64,000 bases of DNA from Paracoccaceae bacterium (GTDB lineage: Bacteria > Pseudomonadota > Alphaproteobacteria > Rhodobacterales > Rhodobacteraceae), in assembly GCA_024742835.1 (NCBI GenBank), contig JANSXS010000010.1, forward strand, positions 1 to 64,000, given 5' to 3'. Under the pieces are notes generated by a model. The model saw only the letters and a list, made by a program, of their open reading frames with translations. It searched no databases and had not been told where the DNA came from. Within the stretch, counting starts at the first letter, position 1, and each line of letters opens with the position of its first letter. Of the stretch, positions 1 to 9,197 are shown one piece after another. The translations under genes were made by a program, and so were the position numbers.

Positions 1-4
1 CTGA

Positions 5-475
5 ATGCGCATCCATCTTTGCGCGGTGGGCCGGATGAAAACCGGCCCCGAAGCCACGCTTGTGACAGATTACCAGACCCGGTTCGACCGCACCGGACGC
101 GCCCTTGGACTTGGCCCGCTGACCCTGCACGAGGTCGATGATCGCAAGGGCGGCGGCATGGCCGCAGAAGCGGCCCTGTTGCGGCGCGCTATCCCCGACG
201 GGGCGGTTCTGGTGGCGCTGGACGAGCGCGGCAAGCTCATGCCTTCGCCCGATTTCGCGGACAAGCTTGCCGGATGGCGCGATGCCGGGCGCGGCGATCT
301 GGCATTTGTTATCGGCGGGGCCGACGGGCTAGCCCCGGAGCTGCGCGCACAGGCGGACATGGCCCTGTCCTTTGGCGCGATGGTCTGGCCGCATATGCTG
401 GTGCGGGTGATGTTGACGGAACAGCTCTACAGGGCCGCGTCGATCCTTGCCCGAAGCCCCTATCACCGCGCCTGA
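5..475 (+). CDS. rlmH: 23S rRNA (pseudouridine-1915-N3) methyltransferase RlmH
   Basis: This 156-residue protein is the usual size for RlmH, the SPOUT-class enzyme that uses SAM to methylate pseudouridine 1915 in helix 69 of 23S rRNA on assembled ribosomes. The C-terminal block typical of the family is present: FVIGGADGL near residue 101 (the knot/SAM loop), then WPHMLVRVMLTEQLYRA and the terminal SPYHRA. The start at ATG 5 follows a TGA at 2-4, which may be the stop of an upstream gene; rsfS often precedes rlmH in Alphaproteobacteria, but it lies outside this window. Confidence is high. Confidence 0.95.
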   Translation: MRIHLCAVGRMKTGPEATLVTDYQTRFDRTGRALGLGPLTLHEVDDRKGGGMAAEAALLRRAIPDGAVLVALDERGKLMPSPDFADKLAGWRDAGRGDLAFVIGGADGLAPELRAQADMALSFGAMVWPHMLVRVMLTEQLYRAASILARSPYHRA

Positions 476-590
476 GCACCAATTGATAATGGGCCGCCCC
501 TGCAAGTGAAGTTTGCGGTTCACGGCGCGGCGCGAACGGGCTAAACCGCCAGCATAGCACGCAGGTATATTTCACAGGAGGCAAGATCAT

Positions 591-2102
591 ATGCCCAAGC
601 CCGTGGTTCTTTGCATTCTTGATGGCTGGGGTCTGAGCGATGATCGCGTGGCCAACGCGCCCTTGCTGGCCGACACACCGAATTTCGACCGACTGATGTC
701 AACCTGCCCCCATGCCACGCTGATCACCCACGGCACCGATGTGGGGCTGCCTGCCGGCCAGATGGGCAATTCCGAGGTCGGGCATCTCAATATCGGCGCG
801 GGCCGGGTGGTGGAAATGGATCTGCGCCGCATCGACCGGGCGATCGAAACAGGCACGTTTGCGCAATTGCCCGGACTGGTGCGTTTCATCGAGCGGATGA
901 AGGCCTCGGGCGGCACCGCGCATCTGCTGGGCATCCTGTCGGATGGCGGGGTGCACAGCCATATCGGCCACATGATCGCCACCGCCAAGGCGCTGACCGA
1001 TGCGGGCGTACCGGTCGCGATCCATGCCTTTACCGACGGGCGCGACGTGGCGCCGATATCGGCCCGCATTTACCTCGAGGCGCTTGGCGCGGCGCTGCCC
1101 ACGGGCGCGCGGATCGTCACCGTGTCGGGGCGCTATTACGCGATGGACCGTGACAACCGCTGGGATCGGGTGCGCCTCGCCTACGAGGCGCTGGCGCAGG
1201 GCAGGGGATACACCGCCCGCACCGCGCCCGAGGCCATCGACAACGCCTATGCCAAAGGACGCACCGATGAATTCATCAAGCCGCGCGTGCTTGGCGACTA
1301 CAAGGGCATGGTCGATGGCGACGGCATCCTGTGTCTCAATTTCCGGGCCGACCGCGCCCGCGAAATTCTGGCCAGTTTCGCCGATCCGGACTTCGCACAT
1401 TTCGACACCGGGCCGCGCCCCGATTTCGCCGCCGTCAGCGGCTTTACCGAATATTCCGATCGGCACTCGAAATACATGGATTGCATCTTTCCCGACGAAC
1501 AGCCCGCCAATACGCTCAGCGCCTGGGTCGCTGCCAAGGGGCTGCGCCAGTTTCATGTCGCCGAAACAGAGAAATATCCCCATGTGACCTTTTTTCTCGC
1601 CGGGGGCCGCGAAGCCCCGGAAGAGCGCGAGGAACGCTACATGGCCCAATCCCCCGACGTGCCCACCTATGACATGGCACCCGAGATGTCCGCCCAGGAG
1701 GTGACAGACAAGCTGATCTGGGCGATCGAGCATTGGTTCGACCTGATCGTGGTGAACTACGCCAATCCCGATATGGTCGGCCATACCGGCGATCTGTCCG
1801 CCGCAATCGCCGCCTGCGAAGCGGTGGATCGCGGGCTTGGCCAGGTTATCGCAAAGGTCCGCGAGATGGGCGGCGCGATGGTGGTGACCGCCGATCACGG
1901 CAATTGCGAAACCATGATCGACCCGGTTTCTGGCGGGCCACATACCGCCCATACCACCAATCCCGTGCCCGTGATCGTGATGGGCACCCCCGAGGGCACC
2001 GCGCTGCGATCCGGCAGGCTGGCGGATCTGGCACCGACCGTGCTGGCACTGATGGGCCTTGACCAACCCCCCGAAATGACCGGGCAAAGCCTGCTCGCAT
2101 GA
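591..2102 (+). CDS. gpmI: 2,3-bisphosphoglycerate-independent phosphoglycerate mutase
   Basis: The 503-residue protein is a full-length cofactor-independent phosphoglycerate mutase of the alkaline phosphatase superfamily. It interconverts 3- and 2-phosphoglycerate in cytosolic glycolysis and gluconeogenesis. Visible signatures are the N-terminal LDGWG metal-binding segment, GNSEVGHLNIGAGR containing the phosphoserine nucleophile, TDGRD, and the C-terminal metal ligands in DHGNCE and PHTAHTTNPVP. A strong Shine-Dalgarno (AGGAGG, about 575-580) precedes ATG 591. The stop overlaps the next start as ATGA at 2099-2102, so the EnvC-like gene is translationally coupled. Confidence 0.96.
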   Translation: MPKPVVLCILDGWGLSDDRVANAPLLADTPNFDRLMSTCPHATLITHGTDVGLPAGQMGNSEVGHLNIGAGRVVEMDLRRIDRAIETGTFAQLPGLVRFIERMKASGGTAHLLGILSDGGVHSHIGHMIATAKALTDAGVPVAIHAFTDGRDVAPISARIYLEALGAALPTGARIVTVSGRYYAMDRDNRWDRVRLAYEALAQGRGYTARTAPEAIDNAYAKGRTDEFIKPRVLGDYKGMVDGDGILCLNFRADRAREILASFADPDFAHFDTGPRPDFAAVSGFTEYSDRHSKYMDCIFPDEQPANTLSAWVAAKGLRQFHVAETEKYPHVTFFLAGGREAPEEREERYMAQSPDVPTYDMAPEMSAQEVTDKLIWAIEHWFDLIVVNYANPDMVGHTGDLSAAIAACEAVDRGLGQVIAKVREMGGAMVVTADHGNCETMIDPVSGGPHTAHTTNPVPVIVMGTPEGTALRSGRLADLAPTVLALMGLDQPPEMTGQSLLA

Positions 2103-3226
2103 GGGCTGTTCTCACCTTTCTCGCCCTGCTGTTCGCCGCGCCGGTGCACGCCGCCGAAAGCCCGGCAGCCGCCGCGCAGGCGGCCGCGCAACGGCTTGCC
2201 GAGGCCAGCACGCTTTTGCAAGAGGCCGACGGCGCGCGCAATCGCGTGCGGGCGCTGACCGAGACGATTCAAGCCTTTGGTGACGGGCTGGAAGCGATGC
2301 GCGACGGCCTGCGCCAGGCCGCCATAAGGCAACAAAGCCTTGCCGGAGAGCTGGCCGCGCGCGAAACCGAGATCGCCCGCCTTCTGGGCGCGCTGCAAAC
2401 CATCGGCCAAAGCGAGGGGCCGACGCTTCTGCTGCACCCCGCCGGCCCGCTTGGCACCGCGCGTTCGGGCATGATCCTTGCGGATGTGACCCCCGCGCTG
2501 GAGGTCCGCGCCGCCGCCTTGCGTGCCACGCTTGACGAGGTCCGGGTCTTGCGCACCCTTCAGGAAAGCGCCGCCGCCACACTGCGCGAGGGGCTTGAGG
2601 GTGCGCAGGCCGCGCGCACCGCTCTCAGCCAGGCCATTGCCGACCGTACGGACCTGCCGCGCCGCTTCACCGCCGACCCGGTCAAGACCGCGCTGCTGCT
2701 GGCCTCGACCGAAACGCTGGAGGGCTTCGCCAGCGGGCTCAGCATGATCGCGGTGGACGAGGCGCCCGGTTCGCTGCCCGGCATTGCGGACCGCAAGGGC
2801 GCGCTGCCGCTGCCTGTCGAGGGCCGCATCCTGCGCCGCGCCGGAGAACAGGACGCGGCCGGTATCGCCCGACCGGGACTGGTGATCGCGACGCGCGCAC
2901 GCGCGCTGGTGACCACCCCGGCGGCGGCGACGGTGCGTTATCGCGGCCCCTTGCTTGACTATGGGAATGTGATCATTCTCGAACCGCAAGCCGGGATTCT
3001 GCTGGTCTTCGCGGGGCTCGATGTGGTCTATGGAAACACCGGCGAGGTGCTTCCCGGTGGTAGCCCGGTCGGCCTGATGGGAGGGGTGGAACCTGGGAGT
3101 GACGCGCTTTTGATCGGGAATTCCGCAAGTCCGGGTGCCGAGCGGAGCCAGACGCTCTATGTAGAGATCCGAGAGAACAATACGCCCGTCGATCCCCAGA
3201 CGTGGTTTCAGACAGACGAAGGATGA
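2099..3226 (+). CDS. EnvC-like murein hydrolase activator (degenerate M23/LytM domain)
   Basis: This 375-residue protein has a cleavable-looking signal peptide (about residues 1-18, ending VHAAE), a long helical or coiled-coil region (about 20-230) and a C-terminal M23/LytM-like beta domain. EnvC-type proteins act in the periplasm by activating amidases during septal cell-wall splitting. The C-terminal domain keeps the fold signature (DYGNVIILEP, GLMGG) but the expected zinc-binding His-x-His is missing, as expected for a non-catalytic activator. The gene sits between gpmI (ATGA overlap) and a CtpA-type protease 7 bp downstream, a linkage common in Alphaproteobacteria. Confidence 0.85.
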   Translation: MRAVLTFLALLFAAPVHAAESPAAAAQAAAQRLAEASTLLQEADGARNRVRALTETIQAFGDGLEAMRDGLRQAAIRQQSLAGELAARETEIARLLGALQTIGQSEGPTLLLHPAGPLGTARSGMILADVTPALEVRAAALRATLDEVRVLRTLQESAAATLREGLEGAQAARTALSQAIADRTDLPRRFTADPVKTALLLASTETLEGFASGLSMIAVDEAPGSLPGIADRKGALPLPVEGRILRRAGEQDAAGIARPGLVIATRARALVTTPAAATVRYRGPLLDYGNVIILEPQAGILLVFAGLDVVYGNTGEVLPGGSPVGLMGGVEPGSDALLIGNSASPGAERSQTLYVEIRENNTPVDPQTWFQTDEG

Positions 3227-3233
3227 CGATCAC

Positions 3234-4577
3234 ATGAAGAAATTTCTGATGGCCGCCGCCGTGGGCACGCTGACAGGCGTTCTCGTGACCACACAGGTCG
3301 CGGCACCGCTGCTGGCGCAGGAACAGGCGAGATCCGGCAATGTCTATGAACAGCTTGACCTTTTCGGCGATATATTCGAGCGGATCCGCGCGCAATATGT
3401 CGAACAGGTGGACGATAGCGAGCTGATCGAAGCGGCGATCAACGGAATGCTGACCTCGCTCGACCCACATTCCAGCTACCTGTCGCCCGATGACGCCGCC
3501 GATATGCGTGTCCAGACACGCGGAGAATTCGGCGGTCTGGGCATCGAGGTGACGCAGGAAGAGGGCTTCGTCAAGGTCGTCTCTCCCATCGACGGCACGC
3601 CCGCTGACACCGCTGGCATCGAGGCGGGGGATTTCATCACTCATGTGGATGGTGAAAGCGTTCTGGGCCTCACGCTCAACGACGCGGTGGAACTGATGCG
3701 CGGCCCGGTGGGATCGGAAATCGTCATCACCGTCGTGCGCGAGGGCGAGGCAGAGCCGTTCGACGTGTCGATCATCCGGGACACGATCCAGTTGACAGCG
3801 GTCCGCGCGCGCACCGAACGCGAAAGCGTGGTGCTGCGGGTGACCACCTTCAACGACCAGACCTTCAAGAACCTTGAAGACGGTCTGTCCGAGGAAATCG
3901 AGACGGCGGGCGGCTGGGACGCGGTAAACGGCATCGTGCTTGACCTGCGCAACAATCCCGGCGGCCTGCTGACCCAGGCGATCAAGGTCTCTGACGCGTT
4001 TCTCGACGAGGGAGAGATCGTCAGCACGCGAGGCCGCGCGCCCGAGGATGGCGAACGCTTCAACGCCACGGAGGGCGATCTGGCCAATGGCAAACCTATC
4101 GTCGTCCTGATCAACGGTGGCTCCGCCTCGGCCTCTGAAATCGTCGCAGGCGCGTTGCAGGACCACCGTCGCGCCATCGTTGTGGGCACCAAAAGCTTCG
4201 GCAAGGGATCCGTCCAGACGGTCATGCCGCTTCGGGGCGATGGCGCGATGCGCCTGACAACGGCACGCTACTATACGCCTTCGGGCCGGTCGATCCAGGC
4301 GCTTGGCGTCAGCCCCGATATCGTCGTGGAACAGCCCCGGCGCGCCCGTAACGAAGAGGACACGGACGAGGACGTGTCGGCCCGCCCCACCCGGTCCGAG
4401 GCCGACCTGCGCGGCCGTCTGGACAATGACAGCCTGTCCGAGGACGAGGTGCGCCAGATCGAGGAAGAACAGGCCGCAGCCGAGGCCGCCGCGAAACTGC
4501 GCGAGGATGATTACCAACTCGCCTACGCGATCGACATCCTCAAGGGCCTCACCGCGCTGGCACCCGGCGAGCAGTAA
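3234..4577 (+). CDS. S41 family carboxy-terminal processing peptidase (CtpA type)
   Basis: The 447-residue protein has an N-terminal signal/anchor (about 1-29), a PDZ domain (about residues 95-180, with RGEFGGLGIEV and GTPADTAGIEAGD) and an S41 catalytic domain. The nucleophile motif GGSASASEIVAGAL and the general-base lysine segment GTKSFGKGSVQT form the Ser-Lys dyad. Such periplasmic proteases trim or degrade envelope proteins including peptidoglycan hydrolases, which fits the EnvC-like gene directly upstream. The charged C-terminal tail (about 365-420, rich in Glu and Arg) is low complexity. A strong terminator follows at 4594-4627 and ends the gpmI-envC-ctpA unit. Confidence 0.93.
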   Translation: MKKFLMAAAVGTLTGVLVTTQVAAPLLAQEQARSGNVYEQLDLFGDIFERIRAQYVEQVDDSELIEAAINGMLTSLDPHSSYLSPDDAADMRVQTRGEFGGLGIEVTQEEGFVKVVSPIDGTPADTAGIEAGDFITHVDGESVLGLTLNDAVELMRGPVGSEIVITVVREGEAEPFDVSIIRDTIQLTAVRARTERESVVLRVTTFNDQTFKNLEDGLSEEIETAGGWDAVNGIVLDLRNNPGGLLTQAIKVSDAFLDEGEIVSTRGRAPEDGERFNATEGDLANGKPIVVLINGGSASASEIVAGALQDHRRAIVVGTKSFGKGSVQTVMPLRGDGAMRLTTARYYTPSGRSIQALGVSPDIVVEQPRRARNEEDTDEDVSARPTRSEADLRGRLDNDSLSEDEVRQIEEEQAAAEAAAKLREDDYQLAYAIDILKGLTALAPGEQ

Positions 4578-4593
4578 GCCTGGAAAAACCGCG

Positions 4594-4627
4594 AAAAAGG
4601 CCGCCGGCATTACCCGACGGCCTTTTT
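4594..4627 (+). terminator. Rho-independent terminator after the ctpA-type gene
   Basis: A perfect 10-bp stem (AAAAAGGCCG at 4594-4603 pairing with CGGCCTTTTT at 4618-4627) with a 14-nt loop ends in a T run. It lies 17 bp after the S41 peptidase stop. Confidence 0.9.
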
Positions 4628-4647
4628 CATGCCCCGCCTCATTCATC

Positions 4648-4690
4648 TTGCCCCAAATATTCCGGGGGTCTGGGGGCAGAGCCCCCAGCC
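4648..4690. repeat. Intergenic palindromic repeat
   Basis: The segment reads CCCCAAATATTCCGGGG followed by a perfect 8+3+8 inverted repeat (CTGGGGGC at 4670-4677, AGA, GCCCCCAG at 4681-4688). It lies between the ctpA-type terminator and polA and has no coding potential. A related motif (GGGAAAATACTCCGGGG) occurs around 23345-23362. Such hairpins are common intergenic repeats in Rhodobacteraceae, as far as I recall. Confidence 0.55.
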
Positions 4691-4774
4691 GTTGCCTGCT
4701 TTGCGAAGCATATCCACTTTCCGCCCGGCCCGGCGCATGGCATACCTGACCCGAACTCACGAACGGAGCGAGAC

Positions 4775-7579
4775 ATGGCATTCGGACAAGGCTGTCACCT
4801 GCATCTCATCGACGGGTCCGCCTTCATCTTTCGCGCCTTCCATGCGCTGCCGCCCCTGACCCGCAAATCCGACGGGCTGCCCGTGGGTGCGGTGCAGGGG
4901 TTTTGTGACATGCTCCGACGTTATGTGGACCGCGATCACGGGCCGGATGCGCCCACCCATATCGCCGTGATCTTCGACAAGGGCAGCCACACCTTTCGCA
5001 ACGATCTTTACGATGCCTACAAGGCCAATCGCGACGAGATGCCCCAGGATCTGCGCCCGCAAATCCCGCTGACCCGCCGCGCGACAGAGGCGTTCAACAT
5101 CGCCTGCAAGGAAATCGAAGGGTTCGAGGCCGACGATATAATCGCCACGCTGGCCTGTCAGGCCCGCAACGCGGGCGGCCGGGTGACCATCGTCAGTTCG
5201 GACAAGGACCTGATGCAGCTTGTCGGCGGCGGAGTCGAGATGTTCGACGCCATGAAGAACCGGCGCATCGACCGCGAAGGCGTGGAAGAGAAATTCGGCG
5301 TCGGCCCGGATCGCGTCGTGGACGTGCAGGCGCTGGCAGGCGATTCCGTTGACAACGTGCCCGGCGCGCCCGGCATCGGGATCAAGACCGCGGCGCTTTT
5401 GATCAATGAATTCGGCTCTCTGGAGGATCTTCTGGACCGCGCCCAGGAGATCAAACAGCCCAAGCGCCGCGAGACGCTCATTGAAAAGCGCGAACAGATC
5501 GAGCTGTCGAAGAAGCTGGTACAGCTGGATTGCGACATGAAGCTGGATTTTACGCTGGATGATCTGGACCTGCGCGACCCGGATATCGACACGCTGATGG
5601 CGTTTCTGGCCGAGATGGAGTTCCGCAGCCTGACCAAGCGCATCGCCGACGCGTTGGATATCGAGCCACCGGTGATCGAGGATCGCGATCCCGCCGGGGC
5701 CAACCCGGACGAGGATACCGCCCCCGACTGGCCCGCGATAAACCCCGACAGCTACGAATGCGTCACCGACATGTCTGCGCTTGCCACGTGGATCGACCGG
5801 ATCAACGCACGCGGCTACGTGGCAGTGGATACCGAAACCACCTCGCTCAATGAAATGCAGGCCGAACTGGTCGGGATCTGCCTTGCGGTCGAGGTCGGAC
5901 AGGCCTGTTACATCCCGCTCGCGCACAAGCACCGCGATGCCGACGGTCTTTTCGGCTCTGACGCCGTCCTCGACGGCCAGCTTGACCGCGAAAAGGTGCT
6001 GAGCGCGCTCAAACCCGTGTTCGAGGATGCGGCCGTGCTCAAGATCGGGCAGAACATGAAATACGATGCCAAGATCCTTGCCGCGCATGACATTGCCATT
6101 CATCCCATCGACGACACAATGCTGATGTCCTACGCGCTGAATGCCGGGCTGCACGGGCACGGGATGGACACGCTCTCGGAACGCTATCTCGGCCACGCGC
6201 CAATCCCGATAAAAGAGCTGATCGGCTCGGGCAAATCCGCCATCACCTTCGACAAGGTGCCGATCGACACCGCCACGCGCTATGCCGCCGAGGATGCGGA
6301 TATCACCCTGCGCCTGTGGCATGTCTTCAAGCCGCAACTGCACCGCACCCGCGTCACCACCGTCTATGAGACGCTGGAACGCCCACTGGTGCCGGTTCTG
6401 GCGCAGATGGAGCGTCATGGCATCCTTGTGGACAAGGGCACGCTGTCGCGCATGTCCAACGCCTTCGCGCAAAAGATGGCGCAGCTAGAGGACGAGATCC
6501 ACGAGCTTGCCGGCGAAAAGTTCAACGTGGGCTCGCCCAAGCAACTGGGCGAGATCCTGTTCGACAAGATGGCGCTGGAAGGCGGCAAGAGGGGCAAGAC
6601 CGGCGCCTATGCCACCGGCGCGGACGTGCTGGAGGATCTGGCGACCGAACACGACCTGCCCGCGCGCGTGCTGGACTGGCGGCAGGTGTCCAAGCTGAAA
6701 TCGACCTACACAGACGCGCTTCAGGATCATATCGACCCGGACACGGGCCGCGTGCATACCTCTTATGTTCAGACCGGGGCCAGCACCGGGCGGCTTGCCT
6801 CGACCGACCCGAACCTGCAAAACATTCCCATCCGCACAGAGGAAGGCCGCCGCATCCGCGAGGCGTTCGTCGCCGGTGAGGGCAAGACGCTGGTGGCGCT
6901 GGATTACAGCCAGATCGAGCTTCGCATCCTTGCCCATGTGGCCGATATCGCGCAGCTCAAGCAGGCGTTCCGCGAGGGGCAGGACATTCACGCGCTTACC
7001 GCCTCCGAGATGTTTGACGTGCCCATGGACCAGATGACACCAGAGGTGCGCCGCCGCGCCAAGGCGATCAATTTCGGGGTGATCTATGGCATTTCCGGCT
7101 TTGGCCTTGCGCGCAACCTGCGCATCCCGAGGTCTGAGGCGCAGGGCTTTATCGACCGCTATTTCGAACGCTTCCCCGGAATCAAGGATTACATGGAGGC
7201 CACGACCAGCTTCGCCAAGGAACACGGCTTTGTCCAAACGCTCTTTGGCCGCAAGATCCACACGCCCGAGATTTCCGCCAAGGGGCCGCGCGCGGGTTTT
7301 GCCAAGCGCGCCGCGATCAACGCGCCGATTCAAGGCACCGCCGCCGATATCATCCGCCGCGCCATGATCCGGATGCCCGCCGCTATCGGGAACCTGCCCT
7401 GCAAGATGCTGTTGCAGGTGCATGACGAATTGCTGTTCGAGGCCGATCAGGACGCCGCCGACGGCGTGATCGACGCCGCGCGCACCATTATGGAAGCTGC
7501 CGCCGACCCGGTGGTGCATCTGGATGTGCCGCTGGTCGTCGATGCAGGCCGGGGTAGCAACTGGGCCGAGGCGCATTGA
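4775..7579 (+). CDS. polA: DNA polymerase I
   Basis: At 934 residues this is a complete three-domain DNA polymerase I for Okazaki-fragment processing and repair synthesis. The N-terminal 5'-3' exonuclease/FEN domain shows LIDGSAFIFRAFHAL, GFEADDIIATLA and the helix-hairpin-helix GAPGIGIKTAALL. The 3'-5' exonuclease domain appears intact (AVDTETTSL, NMKYDAKIL, YAAEDADIT), so proofreading is probably retained. The polymerase domain has motif A DYSQIELRILAH, motif B RRRAKAINFGVIYG and motif C VHDELLFE. ATG 4775 is preceded by ACGGAGCGAG. The gene appears monocistronic. Confidence 0.97.
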   Translation: MAFGQGCHLHLIDGSAFIFRAFHALPPLTRKSDGLPVGAVQGFCDMLRRYVDRDHGPDAPTHIAVIFDKGSHTFRNDLYDAYKANRDEMPQDLRPQIPLTRRATEAFNIACKEIEGFEADDIIATLACQARNAGGRVTIVSSDKDLMQLVGGGVEMFDAMKNRRIDREGVEEKFGVGPDRVVDVQALAGDSVDNVPGAPGIGIKTAALLINEFGSLEDLLDRAQEIKQPKRRETLIEKREQIELSKKLVQLDCDMKLDFTLDDLDLRDPDIDTLMAFLAEMEFRSLTKRIADALDIEPPVIEDRDPAGANPDEDTAPDWPAINPDSYECVTDMSALATWIDRINARGYVAVDTETTSLNEMQAELVGICLAVEVGQACYIPLAHKHRDADGLFGSDAVLDGQLDREKVLSALKPVFEDAAVLKIGQNMKYDAKILAAHDIAIHPIDDTMLMSYALNAGLHGHGMDTLSERYLGHAPIPIKELIGSGKSAITFDKVPIDTATRYAAEDADITLRLWHVFKPQLHRTRVTTVYETLERPLVPVLAQMERHGILVDKGTLSRMSNAFAQKMAQLEDEIHELAGEKFNVGSPKQLGEILFDKMALEGGKRGKTGAYATGADVLEDLATEHDLPARVLDWRQVSKLKSTYTDALQDHIDPDTGRVHTSYVQTGASTGRLASTDPNLQNIPIRTEEGRRIREAFVAGEGKTLVALDYSQIELRILAHVADIAQLKQAFREGQDIHALTASEMFDVPMDQMTPEVRRRAKAINFGVIYGISGFGLARNLRIPRSEAQGFIDRYFERFPGIKDYMEATTSFAKEHGFVQTLFGRKIHTPEISAKGPRAGFAKRAAINAPIQGTAADIIRRAMIRMPAAIGNLPCKMLLQVHDELLFEADQDAADGVIDAARTIMEAAADPVVHLDVPLVVDAGRGSNWAEAH

Positions 7580-7599
7580 GGCGCGGGCCATAGTCTACA

Positions 7600-7685
7600 G
7601 CGTTCTGCCTTTAACCTGAACCATCCGCGAAAGGCGGAACGCGGGCAACGATTGAGCGGAGCACTGCGTTTCGCGAAACCATTTA
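7600..7685. repeat. Imperfect direct repeat, copy 1 (upstream of tauE-like gene)
   Basis: About 86 bp that match 8457-8541 in the same orientation with scattered substitutions and one 1-bp indel. The segment covering about 7644-7673 is identical in both copies (30 bp) and ends in TGCGTTTCG. The two copies bracket the TauE/SafE gene almost exactly. Confidence 0.75.
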
Positions 7686-7710
7686 AGCCGCATATCCCCA
7701 AAGGATGGCC

Positions 7711-8454
7711 ATGTTTGCAGAGTACCAGATCGCGGAACTGGCCTTTCTGGCGGGGGCCTGCTTTCTGGCCGCCACGGTGCGCGGCTTTGCGGGCTTTGGC
7801 ACCGCACTTGTCTACTTGCCGTTGGCCGCACAGGTGCTGACCCCGTTTCAGGCTATCACCACGCTGGTAATCTTCGACCTGATCGGCCCCTTGCCGCTGG
7901 TGCGCCACGCGGTGCGGGCCTGTGAAATCCGCGATGTGCTGCGGCTGGCCAGCGGCCTGATCGTGGCGCTGCCGCTGGGGCTTTATACGCTGACGCTGAT
8001 CCCGCCAGAGGTGTTCCGCTATGCCGTGTCGTGCATCGCGATCACGCTTCTGGTCTGCCTGCTGTGGGGGCTGCGCTATCGCGGACCACTCACGCCCCCG
8101 CTTGTCTATGTCACCGGCATGTTCTCGGGCTTCCTGCAGGGCGTGGCGGGTCTGCCCGGCCCGCCGGTGATCCTGCTTTACATGGCCAGTACGCGGCCCG
8201 TGCAGGTGATCCGGGCCAACACGTTCCTGTTCCTGATGGCCACCGACATGGTGCTGTTGCTCACGCTGGCGCTGTTCGGGCGGCTGGAGGCATCGGCGCT
8301 TTGGCTGGGGGCCGCGCTTGTGATCCCGAATCTTCTTGGCTCGCTTTTGGGCGCGGCACTTTTCAAGCCGCGCTATGAACCCGCCTACCGGGGTATCGCC
8401 TATACGATCATCGCCGCCTCCGCGATCAGCGGCCTGCCGCTTTGGGATGGATAA
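7711..8454 (+). CDS. Sulfite exporter TauE/SafE family membrane permease
   Basis: A 247-residue, very hydrophobic protein with about eight predicted transmembrane segments, consistent with the TauE/SafE (DUF81) family that exports sulfite, sulfoacetate or related organosulfur anions across the inner membrane. The N-terminal TVRGFAGFG and the internal YVTGMFSGFLQGVAGLPGPP are the duplicated glycine-rich half-repeats of the family. ATG 7711 is preferred over ATG 7705 because AAGGA at 7701-7705 is then correctly spaced. The gene is isolated and flanked by direct repeats, so the substrate cannot be inferred from its neighbours. Confidence 0.85.
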   Translation: MFAEYQIAELAFLAGACFLAATVRGFAGFGTALVYLPLAAQVLTPFQAITTLVIFDLIGPLPLVRHAVRACEIRDVLRLASGLIVALPLGLYTLTLIPPEVFRYAVSCIAITLLVCLLWGLRYRGPLTPPLVYVTGMFSGFLQGVAGLPGPPVILLYMASTRPVQVIRANTFLFLMATDMVLLLTLALFGRLEASALWLGAALVIPNLLGSLLGAALFKPRYEPAYRGIAYTIIAASAISGLPLWDG

Positions 8455-8456
8455 AG

Positions 8457-8541
8457 CGTTTCGCTTTTGACCTGAGACACCCGCGAAAGGCAAAACGCGG
8501 CAACGATTGAGCGGAGCACTGCGTTTCGTGAAATGCTTCAG
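8457..8541. repeat. Imperfect direct repeat, copy 2 (downstream of tauE-like gene)
   Basis: Second copy of the repeat at 7600-7685, same orientation. It starts 2 bp after the TauE/SafE stop codon and runs to just before the convergent DUF1285 gene. Confidence 0.75.
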
Positions 8542-8547
8542 GCGCGC

Positions 8548-9150
8548 TCAGCCCTCGGGCAGCTCCGTCTCGGGGATGATGCGGAAAAACGCACCGCCCG
8601 ACCACAGGCCGAACCACCCCTCCCGCCGCGCGCCGATCTCGACAAGCCGATAAAAACTTTTCCGGTCGATCAGCGCCTCCAGCCTGTCGCGGACCAGCAC
8701 ATAGGGAGACGGCTCTCCGGTCTCGGGGTCGCGCTCGACCCGGATGGGGTTTTCCGGCCCGGCCAGCACCTTGTCGCCGACATTGGTCTCGAACAAAAGG
8801 TTCTGCCCCTCGCCCGCGCCACCCGCCTCGACATCCACGGCAACAAAGGGCGCGTCATCGACGATGATTCCCACCTTTTCGCCCGGCGTGACAAGGAAAT
8901 AGCTGTCGCCCTCGCGTTTCAGGATGGTCGAGAACAACCGCACCAGTTCGGGCCGACCGATGGGCGTGCCAAGATAGAACCAGGTGCCATCCCGCGCGAT
9001 CCGCATGTCCAGATCGCCGCAAAACGCGGGATTCCACTTGTGGATAGGCGGCAAGCCCTTCTTTCCGGCCTGGCGCGCGGCCTCGGCAAGACTTTCTGCT
9101 GACGGGGTCGTGACGGATTCTTTGCTCATTGCTTTTGCCATTTCGATCAT
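8548..9150 (-). CDS. DUF1285 domain-containing protein
   Basis: The 200-residue protein matches the DUF1285 family (conserved segment [54 protein letters not shown]). Function is unknown; the family is widespread in Alphaproteobacteria. It is transcribed divergently from the MoxR operon with less than 50 bp between starts, a neighbourhood often conserved in this group. No clear Shine-Dalgarno precedes ATG 9150; MSKES at 9129 is an alternative start. It is predicted cytosolic, as no signal or membrane segment is visible. Confidence 0.85.
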   Translation of the reverse strand: MIEMAKAMSKESVTTPSAESLAEAARQAGKKGLPPIHKWNPAFCGDLDMRIARDGTWFYLGTPIGRPELVRLFSTILKREGDSYFLVTPGEKVGIIVDDAPFVAVDVEAGGAGEGQNLLFETNVGDKVLAGPENPIRVERDPETGEPSPYVLVRDRLEALIDRKSFYRLVEIGARREGWFGLWSGGAFFRIIPETELPEG

Positions 9151-9197
9151 GCGCTGTACATTCTGATGTAGATATAGCCGAGAACGGAGCTTTTGCC

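Noticed and set aside
699..2087. Long open frame on the minus strand opposite gpmI
   Set aside because: High-GC shadow of a clear gpmI; no homology, and similar shadows lie opposite envC, ctpA and polA (for example 2973-4781 and 4757-6472).
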